A DNA stretch of 64,000 nucleotides from Serinus canaria (taxonomy: Eukaryota; Chordata; Aves; Passeriformes; Fringillidae). The first letter of the stretch is position 1, and every line of letters starts with the position of its first letter. The position numbers were made by a program, and so were the translations under genes. The notes beneath the pieces were generated by a model. That model was not told where the DNA came from, searched no databases, and worked only from the letters and a program-made list of their open reading frames with translations. Positions 27,665 to 40,420 of this stretch are shown one piece after another. The stretch lies in contig NC_066316.1 of the NCBI RefSeq assembly GCF_022539315.1, forward strand, positions 31,683,245-31,747,244, in the 5' to 3' direction.

Positions 27665-30600
27665 GCCCCACAGAAAAACATAGAAGAGCTTTTTGGGGTC
27701 CCCTTATACTTTGAAAATTAATTTCAATGTGATTTTCCTACAGAGCATGGAACCACACTATCACACACTAAGGTGTTCTTGGAAGTACCAAAAAGCACTC
27801 TGGGTAAAGTCTATAAAGCTCCATACAATGTAGTGAAGAACTAGAAATACAACCAGTAACACTAGCTATAATTACTATTCAAAACAGCCTTGATGCATGG
27901 TGGATACATTTCAGCTTCACAGGGAAAGTTTACATGAGTAATATTCTATTAGTTTCCCTCATTACCGTGGCCAATATCAAATGAAAACATCTTAGCTGGT
28001 GTATTTCCTAAGCTTTGAGAAGAAGCAGCAGCCTTGGAATCAATTCTCATGATTCCTCTAAAAACTTTGACAAAAATAGTTTAACACTGAACTTCAAATT
28101 GCAGCTGTGGACTTCAAAAGGAGACCGAACACTGGGAGCTTTGCACTCCGTTTAGGGGTCTCCCATGACCCCAAAACTCCTATTCAAGGAGCAAATTAAA
28201 AAAAAAAATAAACCCACCACAATGTTTTTGGGAATAATCTGTCACCTACAACACCTCTCTAGTAGGTCAGTACTGAAATTGAAGTGAAACATGAAGATAT
28301 TGCTGACTGCATGATGAAGCACCTCATCACATCCTCACAACTTCCTATACTGGGAGGAGATCCTAAATTCAAGTTTTTAGTTGATATCAATATAGAAGAA
28401 CATTCTGCAATGAAATTAAGAGACCAGTGTATTTAAGCAACCCGCTTCTCTTATTTACCACAACCTCACCAAATTATTTCAAAACTGTGAACCAGACAGT
28501 TTGCACGGGAGAAAGCTACTAAAATTCACGTTTTTTCTGCCAAAAGTCAGTGAACTGACTTTTGATCTCTCAGAGAAGTACCAGTAGTTAGTAAAACCAG
28601 GAAGTAAATTCAGTTTTCTATCTCCTATTCCTTTTCCATTCTTGAAAAAAAGTAATCAAAAGACAACTCTAGTTTTACAGAATCACACTCTGACCTTAAC
28701 AAACAAGCAGCTCTAAGCAAATATCTGCTTCTAACACTATTCTATGTCTGGTTAAAAACATGAAAAATAAAAAGTTGCATCGGAGAAGATGCTTTTTGGG
28801 TTTTTTTTTTGGTTTTAAAAACATCACAATGAAATACCAAGAACAACAAGAACAAAACTTCTTGGACTTCAAGATGTTCATGAAGTTTTCTCAAAAGACG
28901 TTACCAGTCAGTTGAACCAATTTTAGCACAACCAAATGCACAGGTCAATTCCTTAACTTGGGATGACTAGATGCCCTACCTAAAAGTCTTCATTAATGAC
29001 AAACGTTAAGGTCTGTTATTTACTAGAGAGAAACTGAAAACAGCTTTACAAATTCAGTCAACAAAGCAAAACAGAAACTTAACTATGAACAGTTAGGCTT
29101 CAGTAAACAATACTTATGAAAACTATGAAATGTTAGTACAGACTGAGACTCTACAGGATGACTGGAATAAAAAATGCAGCAGATTAAATCTAATGCTACA
29201 TAAAAGCAAAGTGAGCAGGGAAAAAAAATATGCTCTCTTATACCTAAAGCTAAGGTTCAACAGTAACAACTCAAAATAAAGCACACGTTATTCTGAGAGG
29301 GATAACAAAGACATTTAAAAAAAAGTTAATATTAGGACCCCTAAAGAAACAGAACTGAAAATAAGAAATAGAGTATGTTTAAAATAAAACAATGGTTATC
29401 ATTACTAAGCGAGCAGTACAGAACACACAAGTCTCAATAAATAAGAAAGCCAAAAGACAGACTGCCTTCATTGCAGTTTATGATAATATCAAGACTTTTT
29501 GTACTGTTCACTGTAGAGAATATCTTGCTTCACCTCGAGAAAAAGCTTTCTGAAAGCTTAAAATGTAGGTATCAGTAAGGGGAAGTAGAAAAATGAGGTG
29601 GAAGCAGACAGCATAATATATCTGGTTACAAGCACAGACCTAAGAAAACCAGTTTAGTGAAAAGATAAAGACAAGAGCAGATGAATGGCAAAAAGAAAGC
29701 CACTCAAGCCAATTTCCCTTGTTAAAACTCAAGGTGAAAACCACAGTGGATCAAACAAAGAATGCAAAAGGAAACTCATTTAACAACTACAGAGGGCAAG
29801 CACCAATGTAATCGCTGTTTTTGGAAATAGGCCAATAGGTGCATAAGTACACCACACTCACACAGAAATAGTAAAAAAAAAAGTTAGAAAAGGGCGTTTT
29901 CTCTGTGTTGATATATGCCTAAAACAAAACAAAACAGTAGGAAAAAATTAACTTGAAAATCAATCTACACCAGTTTGAACATAACTGAGCATTAACCAGA
30001 CACTGCACTGAAAGTAAAACGCTACTACTGGTAGTTTTGTTACACCTTACCATTAGTTGTAACACACGTTACGACTTGTTTTTAGGAGGATATTAAATGA
30101 TTTTGGTTTTTAGGTTTTATGTTTGTTTGATTTTTAAATCTGAAACTGAGCAAAGGTGAATGGCAATACAGAAGCCTATGTCTACAGAGACATTTAAGCA
30201 AAAGGAAGAAAGACCAGTGGAAAAAAAAGGTTAATGATAACCAAATGGAAGATGTGAAGGACAGTAACAGCAAGCTGTATGAAATTATTCTGGTTCCTTT
30301 TACAGAAGGAAAAAAAATTGCATAGCTAAGACAACATGCCACTCATCCCAGAAAAGAGCTGCATATCTTGAGAAAGTTATAAGAAACAGATTTTAAAAAA
30401 TGACAATACAAGAAAGTTCACTGCTCTGGAAGAAGAAAACTACATATCGCAAACTATGCTCAGAAGTCCAGAAAAATTAGATATTTGGACTATTAATCCA
30501 AAAGTTGGGTTTGCTACACCAGTTCTCCTTCCTTTGGAGGGTAAGAAGAGTTACTAATCATAACAACATGCTGCTGCTGAAAAATGAAGTTTCTTAACAC

Positions 30601-31582
30601 CTCTCACACGAGCTCTGTCTTACTAGGCCAATTCAACTCACTAATCGAGCTAAAGACTATTCTTAGTTATTTTCTGGTTTGCTTCATTAGCTTTCTTCCA
30701 GGTTACTGAGCTGAAACAGATCACTGAAGAATTTACTGAATACCAGAATTAGCAAAAAGAAAAGGGGACACCTTTTCCATCATAAAGCTGCTAAATTACT
30801 TCAAAACTCTTCTCCATAACTTTTCTCCAAGGTGATACCAGTAATCAAAACCAAAATAGCTTCTAAAGCTGTTCTGCAGTAAACAAGTTGGATGTTTTCA
30901 CTCTCAACAGTAAGTAAACACATTCCAGTTTCATCTCTATTCTACACCTGTACTTAGCCTTTCCTAGTTCAAGAGGTGCCTCTGCATGCTTCCAGACAGA
31001 AGGCAATAAAAAGCAAAGGAACAGGGGTAAAAGTTATACTAGCCAACTCTAGATGCCTGTATCTGAACTCATTAATGTGTTCATTTGAACCTACTACAGT
31101 CTTAGAAGATGAACATAACAAGATAATAAATGTTACTGCACATTTCTCAAGCAAGTTAGGCCACAACTTTCCATTATCAGAAAATACAGAAATTTATACT
31201 GGAAATATATTCTATAGGAACTTTATTCGGTATTTTCTCTAGAAATATTAAAAAAATCCAATATGGTAACAGACAGTCAAGAACTTGCCAACCATTTATT
31301 TTCTTTTGCTACACATCTACATGTTCAGCAAAAGAATATGGATGAGATACTCATGAACTACAGATACAGTGTGGGACAGACTTCCAACAACTGCCAAAAT
31401 CAGGCTCAACTGTTTTCATCACGCAGTGACTTAATAACCCTGTTGTCTTTGTTAATAAGAGTATTACCTCCCAGTAAGTTTTACTTTACAAAAAACCAAA
31501 AAATGAAGTAACAATTTAAAAATAAAGAAACAATAAAATCCATCAGAAACTGCCAACAGGTTTGATTTTCTAAAGGGCATAA

Positions 31583-31647
31583 CAAAATTAAATCACAAAC
31601 AAGATTATATATGAGTAGTATATAATCTTGTTTGTGATTTAATTTTG
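31583..31647. repeat. Perfect inverted repeat, 29-bp arms with 7-bp loop
   Basis: The left arm (31583-31611, CAAAATTAAATCACAAAC... to TTATATA) is exactly the reverse complement of the right arm (31619-31647), separated by TGAGTAG. Pairing stops on both sides outside the arms. It lies in QKI intron 1 and would form a strong but AU-rich hairpin in either strand's RNA. Confidence 0.95.
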
Positions 31648-32659
31648 AGCAGCTCCTGTTTCATATACTTGCTATAAAAATTCTTCATGTTGCCCAAGAA
31701 ATTAGGCCTTATTTTGCCTTAGGGATCATATAACCAAGAGAACCATTCTAACACAGACCTCACTTCTGATGTCACATTAGAGGAGAAACTGGACCAATTA
31801 AACATTTTAAGGAATAACCTTAACAGATGCCACACTTGATGTCTTAAGCATTCCTATTCTCTTCATCTTGGAGCCTATGTCAAAATCCAGTGCTCTTCAT
31901 TCTTACTCCCACCCGAATGATCACTTCTCAAAGCACTCAAAAGGGCAGTTCCAAAGTGTTGTGGTGAGGACATTCAGTTCAGTGTCCAATTCAAGTACCT
32001 ATTTCTGAATTAATTATCCGAATTCTTTCTATGAACAGACGATACCCATGCCACCTTTTACTAAGCTTCTTAAACTACATTTTGTCTTTTCTTTTTAATA
32101 TAGTGATCACCATGCATAGGAATCATATTTGTACATTTAGCTTCTAGCTATCATATAGGAAGAGCATCAGCATTTGGCACGACTAAATATAATGGATTAA
32201 GATTTGCTGAAATGTATTAGCACCAAAAGGTTTGAAAAATGCTGTGCTGCTATCAGAAATTATGTTAACATACTGCTACAGACTTCCAGTGGGACTTCAA
32301 GACCAGCTCAATTATTTATGGAACTGCTTCAATGCAAATAGTCTTCAAATACAAGGCTATGTGGTTTTTAAATCTCCTATCACTTTAGGGTTAAATCTGG
32401 CATAAGGGGAAATCTGTGAGGCAGTTGCTAAGTTTCAATTAATTACACATATTAGGTCCCACTTTCTAACAGGAGCAAGCACCAAGAAAATAAAGGAACA
32501 GATTTTTTCAAAATACTTGCTGTGTAAAGTTTAAGCAGAAAGGTCATTTTTTTTATTAAGAACAAAAAAAAAAAGGCAACACTGTAACTAGTTCTTAAAT
32601 AAAGGAAGACTAAAGTGTCATCCATCTGAACTAAACAGCCCAAGCAAAATACCCTGCAA

Positions 32660-33110
32660 TTCCTGTGTTCTCCTCAATGTCGAAATGGGTGGATAAATTT
32701 AAAGCCTGCTCTCTCAGGAGTTGCTTTATAGGCAATTTTCTCCCAGTATCAAGGTCTGCAATTTCCATTTGGCTGCCAGTTTGCGATTAAATTCATCACC
32801 TTTATTATAAAAATGTGCTGCACTCCACGGCCTGCTGCACAAGAATCCTAAGGAAGACATTTTTCACTGCTAACAGCAGCATCATTCCAAGGCAGCCATC
32901 ACATCCATTCAGACATTAGCGCCTCCAATGCAATGCAAGGACCTATCGCTCACCTGGAAAAGCCCTAACAGCAGGTATAGCTCAGAGGAACTTCTTCACA
33001 CGTGATACCTGCAGAGCAACTTTTTCAGTAAAAGCCACCATTACACCTCCCTTGTTAAGTGCTTCTGAAAGTCAGCGGTTTGAAAACAAGCGTGGACATT
33101 AAACTTGCCT
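32660..33110. promoter_or_regulatory. Candidate conserved non-coding element in intron 1
   Basis: This is a non-repetitive stretch with words such as TTTGCGATTAAATTCATCACC (about 32782-32801) and a CACGTG E-box at 33000-33005. Composition differs from the surrounding A-rich intron. It is proposed from appearance only. Confidence 0.25.
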
Positions 33111-33515
33111 ACCTGGATTAATCAAAACATTTCCAAGAATAAAATCTGCCCTCATACTGACGACACCTTCACATACACCTTGCACTACTTACTAAAATAC
33201 ACTTTTGAGCAAGAACTCTATTTAATTTTTGTTACATACATTTTCTTTTTATTTTGTCAATGTCCCTCTCTTTCCCACAAACTTTTTTCAGAATTTTCCA
33301 CTGCTTTTTCCTATATCCATATGATGTATTTTTTCTTGAAAGTCTTTGGACAAGCCTGAAGAATACTCAGAAAAAAAAATACTTAATGCCTGCTACACTA
33401 CATGTTTTAAGGTCCTCCTCTGATAACTAAAAGGAAAGGCCCAACCTTCACTTTGTTTCCTTTTTATAAGTGCTTCCTGAGCTAAGCAGGACGTAATAGA
33501 AAATTTGTACCTTAA

Positions 33516-33550
<35 letters not shown>

Positions 33551-33558
33551 TATATATA
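33516..33558. repeat. Compound TA/CA microsatellite
   Basis: About ten TA units run into about seven CA units and then back into about four TA units, inside QKI intron 1. It is likely to be polymorphic in length. Confidence 0.93.
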
Positions 33559-34609
33559 CTGCTTGGAAGATCAGAGCAGAAAAGTGATGGCTACCAATAG
33601 GAGGAAGAGCTAAGTAAAAGCCACATGCCAAATCTTTATGAAGCATGGGAGTTAAAGCCATATTGGTTTGGGCTTCATTGATTAAAAGACTTTAAATTAC
33701 AGTAAACCAATAAAAGATAATATTCAATAAGCGATTAAAAATATTACTCTTTAGTATTCAACAAAAAAGAAGCACAAAAATGTCATTTTAGCATGTGAAA
33801 CACCTACATTGGTCACACTGAAAGGTAATCAAATTGTACTAGAGTTAACCAACTTATATGCACAGCATGACAATTTCACACATTTGCTTATTTAAGTTTT
33901 ACTCTGTTATCTTAACTAATGGTGTACTTAAAAAGGTGCATTTTTTTATCATGTGTGCTAGTTTTCAAAAATATTTTGTAATCAGGTATCTCATACAAAG
34001 CTGATTTATCTCAACAGTCAATCTGTCTCCTTAAATCATTTGTGTGGCCACATTAGGTGAAGACAACATTCAAAAGAATATTGTTCTGGTCAACTCTTAC
34101 ACACCTTTGAAAAATGCAAGAAAAATATGTTAAACCATAAGTCTTTGATACCTAGCTGTCAGAAGTTTAAAACTTAAGTAAATTATGGGCACATACAAAA
34201 AATTACTAAACCTGTCACAACTAAGATGTTTTGCACTGTACCAGATGGGTCCCATGAAATGATATGAAATGAAAGTGCCATCTACACTTCAGGGACTAAT
34301 AAAAATTACATATTGCATGGCATTAGCATCACTGTAAATTAGACAAATCACCTGAGAAGCCATTTGGTGAATATGAACTCTAAAATTCAAAATTAAACAA
34401 TCAAAAGCTCTTTAGTCCTATTTGTCTACAAAATTAACTTAAATTGCAACAAAAACTGGCAAACATTTGTTCACATTTCTGAATAATACCAGAAATTCTC
34501 TTCTGGCAATAAAAGAAATGGTATCTTGTCACACTGTAACTAATTGGTTTCCACTGCAATGCAGCATAGAAAGCAGATTTCAACTCAACTTAACTGAAAA
34601 CAATAGCTT

Positions 34610-34745
34610 GGTATTTGCAAGCTGAAGTTCCGATTATTTCACAGCCCGGTGCATTCATCAGCTGGCACAACAAGTTCCGGGACTGCTACATGAAATTATC
34701 AACTAGATAAGATAATGCAGCATCAGTGTTTACCCCTTGCCACTA
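34610..34745. promoter_or_regulatory. Candidate conserved non-coding element with E-box and GATA motifs
   Basis: This is a mixed-composition stretch with ATCAGCTGGC (CAGCTG E-box), two copies of GTTCCG-type words (AAGTTCCGATT and AAGTTCCGGGA) and AGATAAGATAA (tandem GATA sites). It is proposed from motif clustering only. Confidence 0.25.
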
Positions 34746-36495
34746 AAGCAAAAATTAAAACTGGAGCTTTTCGAACTGCAACTACTATGAAAGAAGGGTA
34801 ACTGTTTTGTCATAATCTGTAGAATTAAACATGTTTTATTATAAAGGAAGGTGCCTCTGCAAGACACCAACAGACTTCAGATGATAGGCAACAATCAGCA
34901 CAAAAAAAACCCACACATGCAACATTCACCATGTTCCATAAGTAAATTTCAATGTTGCATTTTAAGAAATGCAAATATGAATTTTGCTTCCTGTTGAAAA
35001 TAAAAATCTATTTACATTACTTATTAAAACCAGATAGTTTTATTTTTTTTTAAGAGAAAATGTACTTAAAAGTGAAGATTTATAGTGCTGGAGTTTCTAA
35101 TGTACGTGTTCTTCATTCACAAAGAAAACATTTTAGTTCTTTGAAGTACAGTAAATTCTCCCCTCCACCCCTCTGGCTTTACACTTCAGCAACCTGGTGT
35201 ATAACTTTTAATTGCATGAGAAAAAATAAGCAATTCTAATAATATGAAATCTTGCCCATAGAGACAACATTTATAACTCACTAAGCACTCCCTACTACTA
35301 TACAGGAGAGGTATTAACAAGTACCACTGCCACAAAAGGGATTTGGGAAGGGAGAGAGCACAAGAGATAGAGTGTACTCATGTCTGTATACACACATGGC
35401 AGAAATAGACAGAGAATACTAAAACAAAACTAATATTTATTTTAACAGTCTGGTAGCCAAGGTATCTGCTACTTGCATAATTAGAATGTTGAAGATAATG
35501 TAAGTTTTTTATGGAGTAGCTACAGAATCATCAATTTTCTCTTCAGCTGACAAATAAACTCAGAAAAGAACAGCCACTTTTAGAAACACAGTAGAAAAAA
35601 GTCAAAAAACAAGTCGAAAAAAGTGCAACCCACCATAGAAACTAAACATCCAATATTTAAACTGAATACTAAGTTTATTGCACTCAATTTTTTTAGCAGA
35701 ATTTTACAGGCTTCTAACACAGCAGAGATTTCATTTACACTATTTCCATCTATTTCTTATCTCCCAGAAAAGACCTTACAAATTAAAGAGTTTATATACA
35801 GGATTGATTTAAAGAACAGAGTTAATGACATCTGCAGGATCTGTACCCTGACTACAATGTATTAAACATGTAAGTTTTTTTCCAAACCCATTTATCATTA
35901 ACACTGAACAACAGATTCTCTCATCACCTCATAAAGCTGTCCACTGTGGAGAAAAAGTTGGGGGGGGTGGGGATAACAACCTGAAACATTTCATGAAATA
36001 TTTAACTAAAGCTAAAGGTACTTGAGCATTTGGAACTGGCTTTAATATCCTTGTTCATGAATGACAACAGTGTGGCTATTTTAATGGAATTTAAATTGAA
36101 AGGTTCAGATGCCCTAAAGACAGTTTACTACTGAAATTGTTCTGTAATAACAGCATACCAATTTGAATTTAGTAGGTTACATCTCTTACATGTACTTTTG
36201 GTAATTAACATCTTAACATTTTGGAGCTCCAGTGTTGCAAACTGGACTCTACAGATTAATATAATTAGATTCCCTGCAACTCAGCTGGGGAAAACACCAT
36301 CATACTCAATAGCTCAGTAAATATATAACATAAGGAAGTCCTAAAAAATGAATATAAGTAGATAGGTGAAACAAGTTTAAATTCACAAAATAAAATTGTG
36401 TTCACTGTTAAGTGAACTCATTGAAGTTTCTTGTTTCAAATTTTTACTTCAGCCCACGGCCAAGGCCAATTGCTACAATACAAATGCCCTTAAAT

Positions 36496-36680
36496 CAGTG
36501 GTCTTCAACCTTTTTCACTCACATCAAAACAAAAGGTTCCCAAAAAAGTGAAGGGTCAGTGTGGCCTATTTAAAATCTCCCAATAACAGATTTCCTTTTT
36601 GTTATCTGCAGCAACTCTTCATATGCAGTGAGTCTGCAAACAGTAGATTGAGAAACACCATTCTGGTAACTCATATTGCT
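36496..36680. mobile_element. Possible hAT-like MITE remnant
   Basis: The left end CAGTGGTCTTCAACCTTTTT resembles the terminal inverted repeat of hAT/Charlie-type elements. About 165 bp to the right, GATTGAGAAACACCA resembles the diverged reverse complement of that end. Spacing fits a short non-autonomous element. I could not find a convincing 8-bp target duplication, so the assignment is tentative. Confidence 0.35.
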
Positions 36681-38504
36681 TTTCACTTAGCTTCATTAAC
36701 TTTGCTAACAAAAAAGATGCTGTCTACTTCAGAGAGAAAGTGGTCTCAAAGGTCTCACGTCAAAGACTATTTTGTTTTCATGCATTTTTCAAAAACAACC
36801 CCTTTAGTTTAGGCAAAAAATCTCTTTGATGTTACTTTTTGTGCCAGTGACTGCACAGTTTCGCTGCTGGTGCTGCAAAACAAAATATGATTGCTTAGTA
36901 ATTCTTTGCTATGTCAGAAAAGGTATGGGCAAGGAATGGCTAGAGTGGCTCAGTGTGACAAGCATGAGAAAAAACAGCATATATTGCATTGGAAAAAGAT
37001 ACTCTGTGCAAAGGAAATCTTGATTAGATTGTACAAAGACTAACTACAATATAAATATCTCCATCTCTCTTAGGTCTAAGTGTATAATCTCATAACGTTT
37101 GAAGGCTCAGTAAATTGTGGTGTTCTTTTTTTTTAATTAGTAACATTTTTTGAGCAAAAAGACACCTCAGAGCTCAAGGAAATATGATTTTTCTGTTCCT
37201 TTCACATAATGAGCTGTTTAACTTAGCAGTTTCAAAATCAGCATATAATAAAATTTTTGCTGTAACTTTTACAGAAATGTGTTTTTAAAACACACTCTGT
37301 TCCTTCTATTAACTTTTTCATTATACAGATATTAATAGGTGCATACTATTGCACCCATATTTGTGGCATTAAGTTTCATTAATTAGCTCAACAGCCTGGA
37401 AATTATCCATATTTCATTCCTAGCAGTATTTATTCTTTTCCATGGAGAGAATAAAAAGCCCCAAATTTCCATGGCAGGGGAAGGTGTAGGAAAAGATAAA
37501 AGTTTACACCAGCTGAAGTTGTGTTTCAACTATATTACATCCTATGAGAAACTACTCACCCATGACTAGACTAAGAAAAAAGCTCCTTAAATGTTAGTGC
37601 TTTATTAGCAACCTGTATTTTACCTGAAATTTAAGACTATGAGTATACAATGAAAGTTGGAAGAGTACTTCAGACTATTATGAACATATTTTAATTATTA
37701 ACAGCTGCTGAAAACTTTCAGCAGCCCAGATGCTCAATCCAGAAAAACATACTAGAAATGTAGTTTAATCTGTGCAGCAATTTACGCTATAATTTACCAC
37801 TACACTGTATTAATTACGGCTGCCATACAACATACTGAAATGTTTGATACAGATTTCAGTACTGAATGGTGCTCAGGGCTCAGAAAGCAGGTACATACAG
37901 GTTTAGTAACCTAAAGTCAGTCAGCAGGCAAAAAAAATCCACGTGAAGAGTCCCAATAAAGTATAAAACATGATTATTACCTTGAACTGTTCTCCAGGTG
38001 TCAAGTGTTCAACAGTTTGATATAGCAAAAAGCAGCCAAAACCAGTTCTAGTACAAACCATACTAAATGGGATTAGAAAGACCTGTGCACAGGACCAAAA
38101 CCACTTAGTTATGCTATTAAGCTGATAGAAGAAAATCCCCACTCCAATTCTCAACTATTTTTTGTATCCTGGAGGGGAAAAAAAATTTAAAATTAAAACT
38201 GAAAGTAATCAGTAACTGAAGCAACAAAGCAACTGAAAGCTGTGACGCCTAAGAAAGGTTAACACAGAACTTAAAGGAAAATTAAGTTCAGAATAAACTA
38301 AATCTGTCTCAAAGTTAATTTATCCAAATATTTGAAGTCAAAGAAGGTTGCTGAAACTTCAGAGATCAAGAGAAGTCCACAAGTCTGTCTTCAAAAAGTA
38401 TCTCACATTTATTAATACTAAAGACTGAAGTAAATCTTTCTCAATGAATGAAAAACCAGTGGTCCCCCTGTCATTTTAAGCTGTTGAATGCAGTAACCTT
38501 TCTG

Positions 38505-38760
38505 GATTGGAGAAGGGACGCGTTTCTTCTCCGCTCAGCCGAGCGCAAGCGCGCGCTCCCTCCTCACTTAATTACTCGGTGTACACCGAAATACCACCTG
38601 CCATCCCTCAACACCCCAGCGCTGGCTGGAGCAGCCATCTCCTGCAGCATCCATCTCTCTCCAATTCATCACCGTCAGCTTTCTTGCTGACACTCCTCAG
38701 AGCTGCCTGGCTGATGAATGGCTCTGTTATTCATCCCATGTTAATCCGAGGCTGACGCAA
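38505..38760. promoter_or_regulatory. Intronic CpG-rich pocket, candidate regulatory element or minor promoter
   Basis: An island of CpG dinucleotides sits within AT-rich intron 1. It includes ACGCG, CCGAGCGCAAGCGCGCGC (an NRF1-like core at about 38540-38557) and the 14-bp palindrome TCGGTGTACACCGA at 38576-38589. It is followed by mixed-composition sequence with AATTCATCACC-like and TGATGAATGG words. CpG retention in otherwise CpG-poor intron DNA suggests hypomethylation in the germ line, as at promoters and strong enhancers. No exon or start site can be assigned. Confidence 0.4.
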
Positions 38761-39939
38761 GAATACCTTGCTGAAGACACTTAACAGTATTAAAACTCAG
38801 CACTACCAAGTGCCCCCAGTGTGCATTAAACCTCCCATTTGGAACCAACATGATTCCTCATGAATAGTTATGAATAACATACAGTTACTAAATCAATAGG
38901 CACTAAGTTTATGTACCCCATCACCCAGAGACAAAGCTTCCACACAGTCCCCTTGCTTCCCTGGAAGGTACACCTCAATTATTAGAAGTCAGAAATACTT
39001 TGATCCATAGGGAATTTAACCTCAATTAACCCTGTAATTAAGATGATACAGAGACGTTTTCCCCCTCAAAAGGTCAGCATACATCTTAAATGCCACAGGT
39101 CTCTAAAAATTTTTTGCTGTTTGTAACTTTAATAATCTTTACTCAAGAAAGCAAGTTTTATACTTTTTCTTCCTTCTAAGATGAATCTGATCTTTAGGTT
39201 ATGTTTCTTCTGGTAGTTAGGGTTTTTTTCCATAAAGGATTATGCTTGTCAAAAAAATAAAATTTACCCACACAATGAACACAAAATCACTGCAAGAAAT
39301 TTCAAAATATGACTCTAATCTCTGTAAACATGTTATTAGAACAGCCAAATATAATTCCCTTCTAAGCACAATTACAGTCACTGATTTTATACCTAAGATA
39401 CTAAAGTATCATTCTTCCTCTGAAGATGTTTTAATACACATATAATCAATCTTCTTGATAGAATCCTCATTAGAATTCATTTCTGATCCCTACCACATGA
39501 ACTGTGCTCAGATTTTGCTCAAGTCTATTTGAGCACGAAGTTAACATAACTACATGAAAAGTGGGAACAAAAGAACGTGCATAACAAGTTTTGCTTCAGG
39601 TTGATTCAGAGGCAGTATCAGATTTCCATAAAAGCCTCAAGTGATTTAAAGCAGCAGTAATTCCCTCATAAACTGACTGTATATGAGCTTCTCTGACTAC
39701 ACTTATCTTTATAGATGATAAGATACTTAAGCCATTAAAGAACTATCAACAACTTGTCTCTACCAAAGTCTAACACACAGCACGTTCTCACTGCACAGCC
39801 CATCTTCACAGCAAAACCATCACACTTTAAACAAGACAGCTGGCCTATTACAGCATTTTAACCTTCAGCTGTAACACACAAACCAACTGCTTCGGGAACA
39901 CGCCTGACAACAGATTGTACACGCAGTATTTAGGCAAAG

Positions 39940-40420
39940 TTATTTTGTGAGTTTGGGCGGGGGCTGATGACTGCAACAACTTTCTGAGAAGTTGTCCATG
40001 TTGCTTTATGCTGGAGAGGTGCTCCTTCAAAATCAGACAAACTGAAACTAACTAAATGCACTATGATCAGCAACACTGCTCAAAAGCAAACAGCATCGGG
40101 TCAGAGAAGTTTTTTCCCCCGTGTTATCCTCCTCCTCCGGGTTCCTGCAGAGAAACCTAATATATTCACAGCAAAGAGAAGTGGATTTGGCCTGCTCTGC
40201 ATATAAAAACTGAAAATTGTGCATCAACTTTTAATATAATTATTTGCAGGTTATTAGATTAAGCAGCATTGAGAAGAACATTAACTGATTTGCTACTGCT
40301 ACGAAGTCTGATAAATAAATGGAAGCATTATGCAGCATGAGCTGAATGTTTTAGTTTAGCTGCCATTTAAGCTTATGAACCAGAAGATCAGGGTTGTATC
40401 AATACTTGTGCTAGCATATC
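39940..40420. promoter_or_regulatory. Candidate conserved non-coding element in intron 1
   Basis: About 480 bp has balanced, non-repetitive composition and homeodomain-type words such as TAATATAATTATTTGC and TTATTAGATTAA. It lacks poly-A runs and microsatellites. It resembles developmental enhancers in texture only; conservation could not be tested. Confidence 0.25.
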
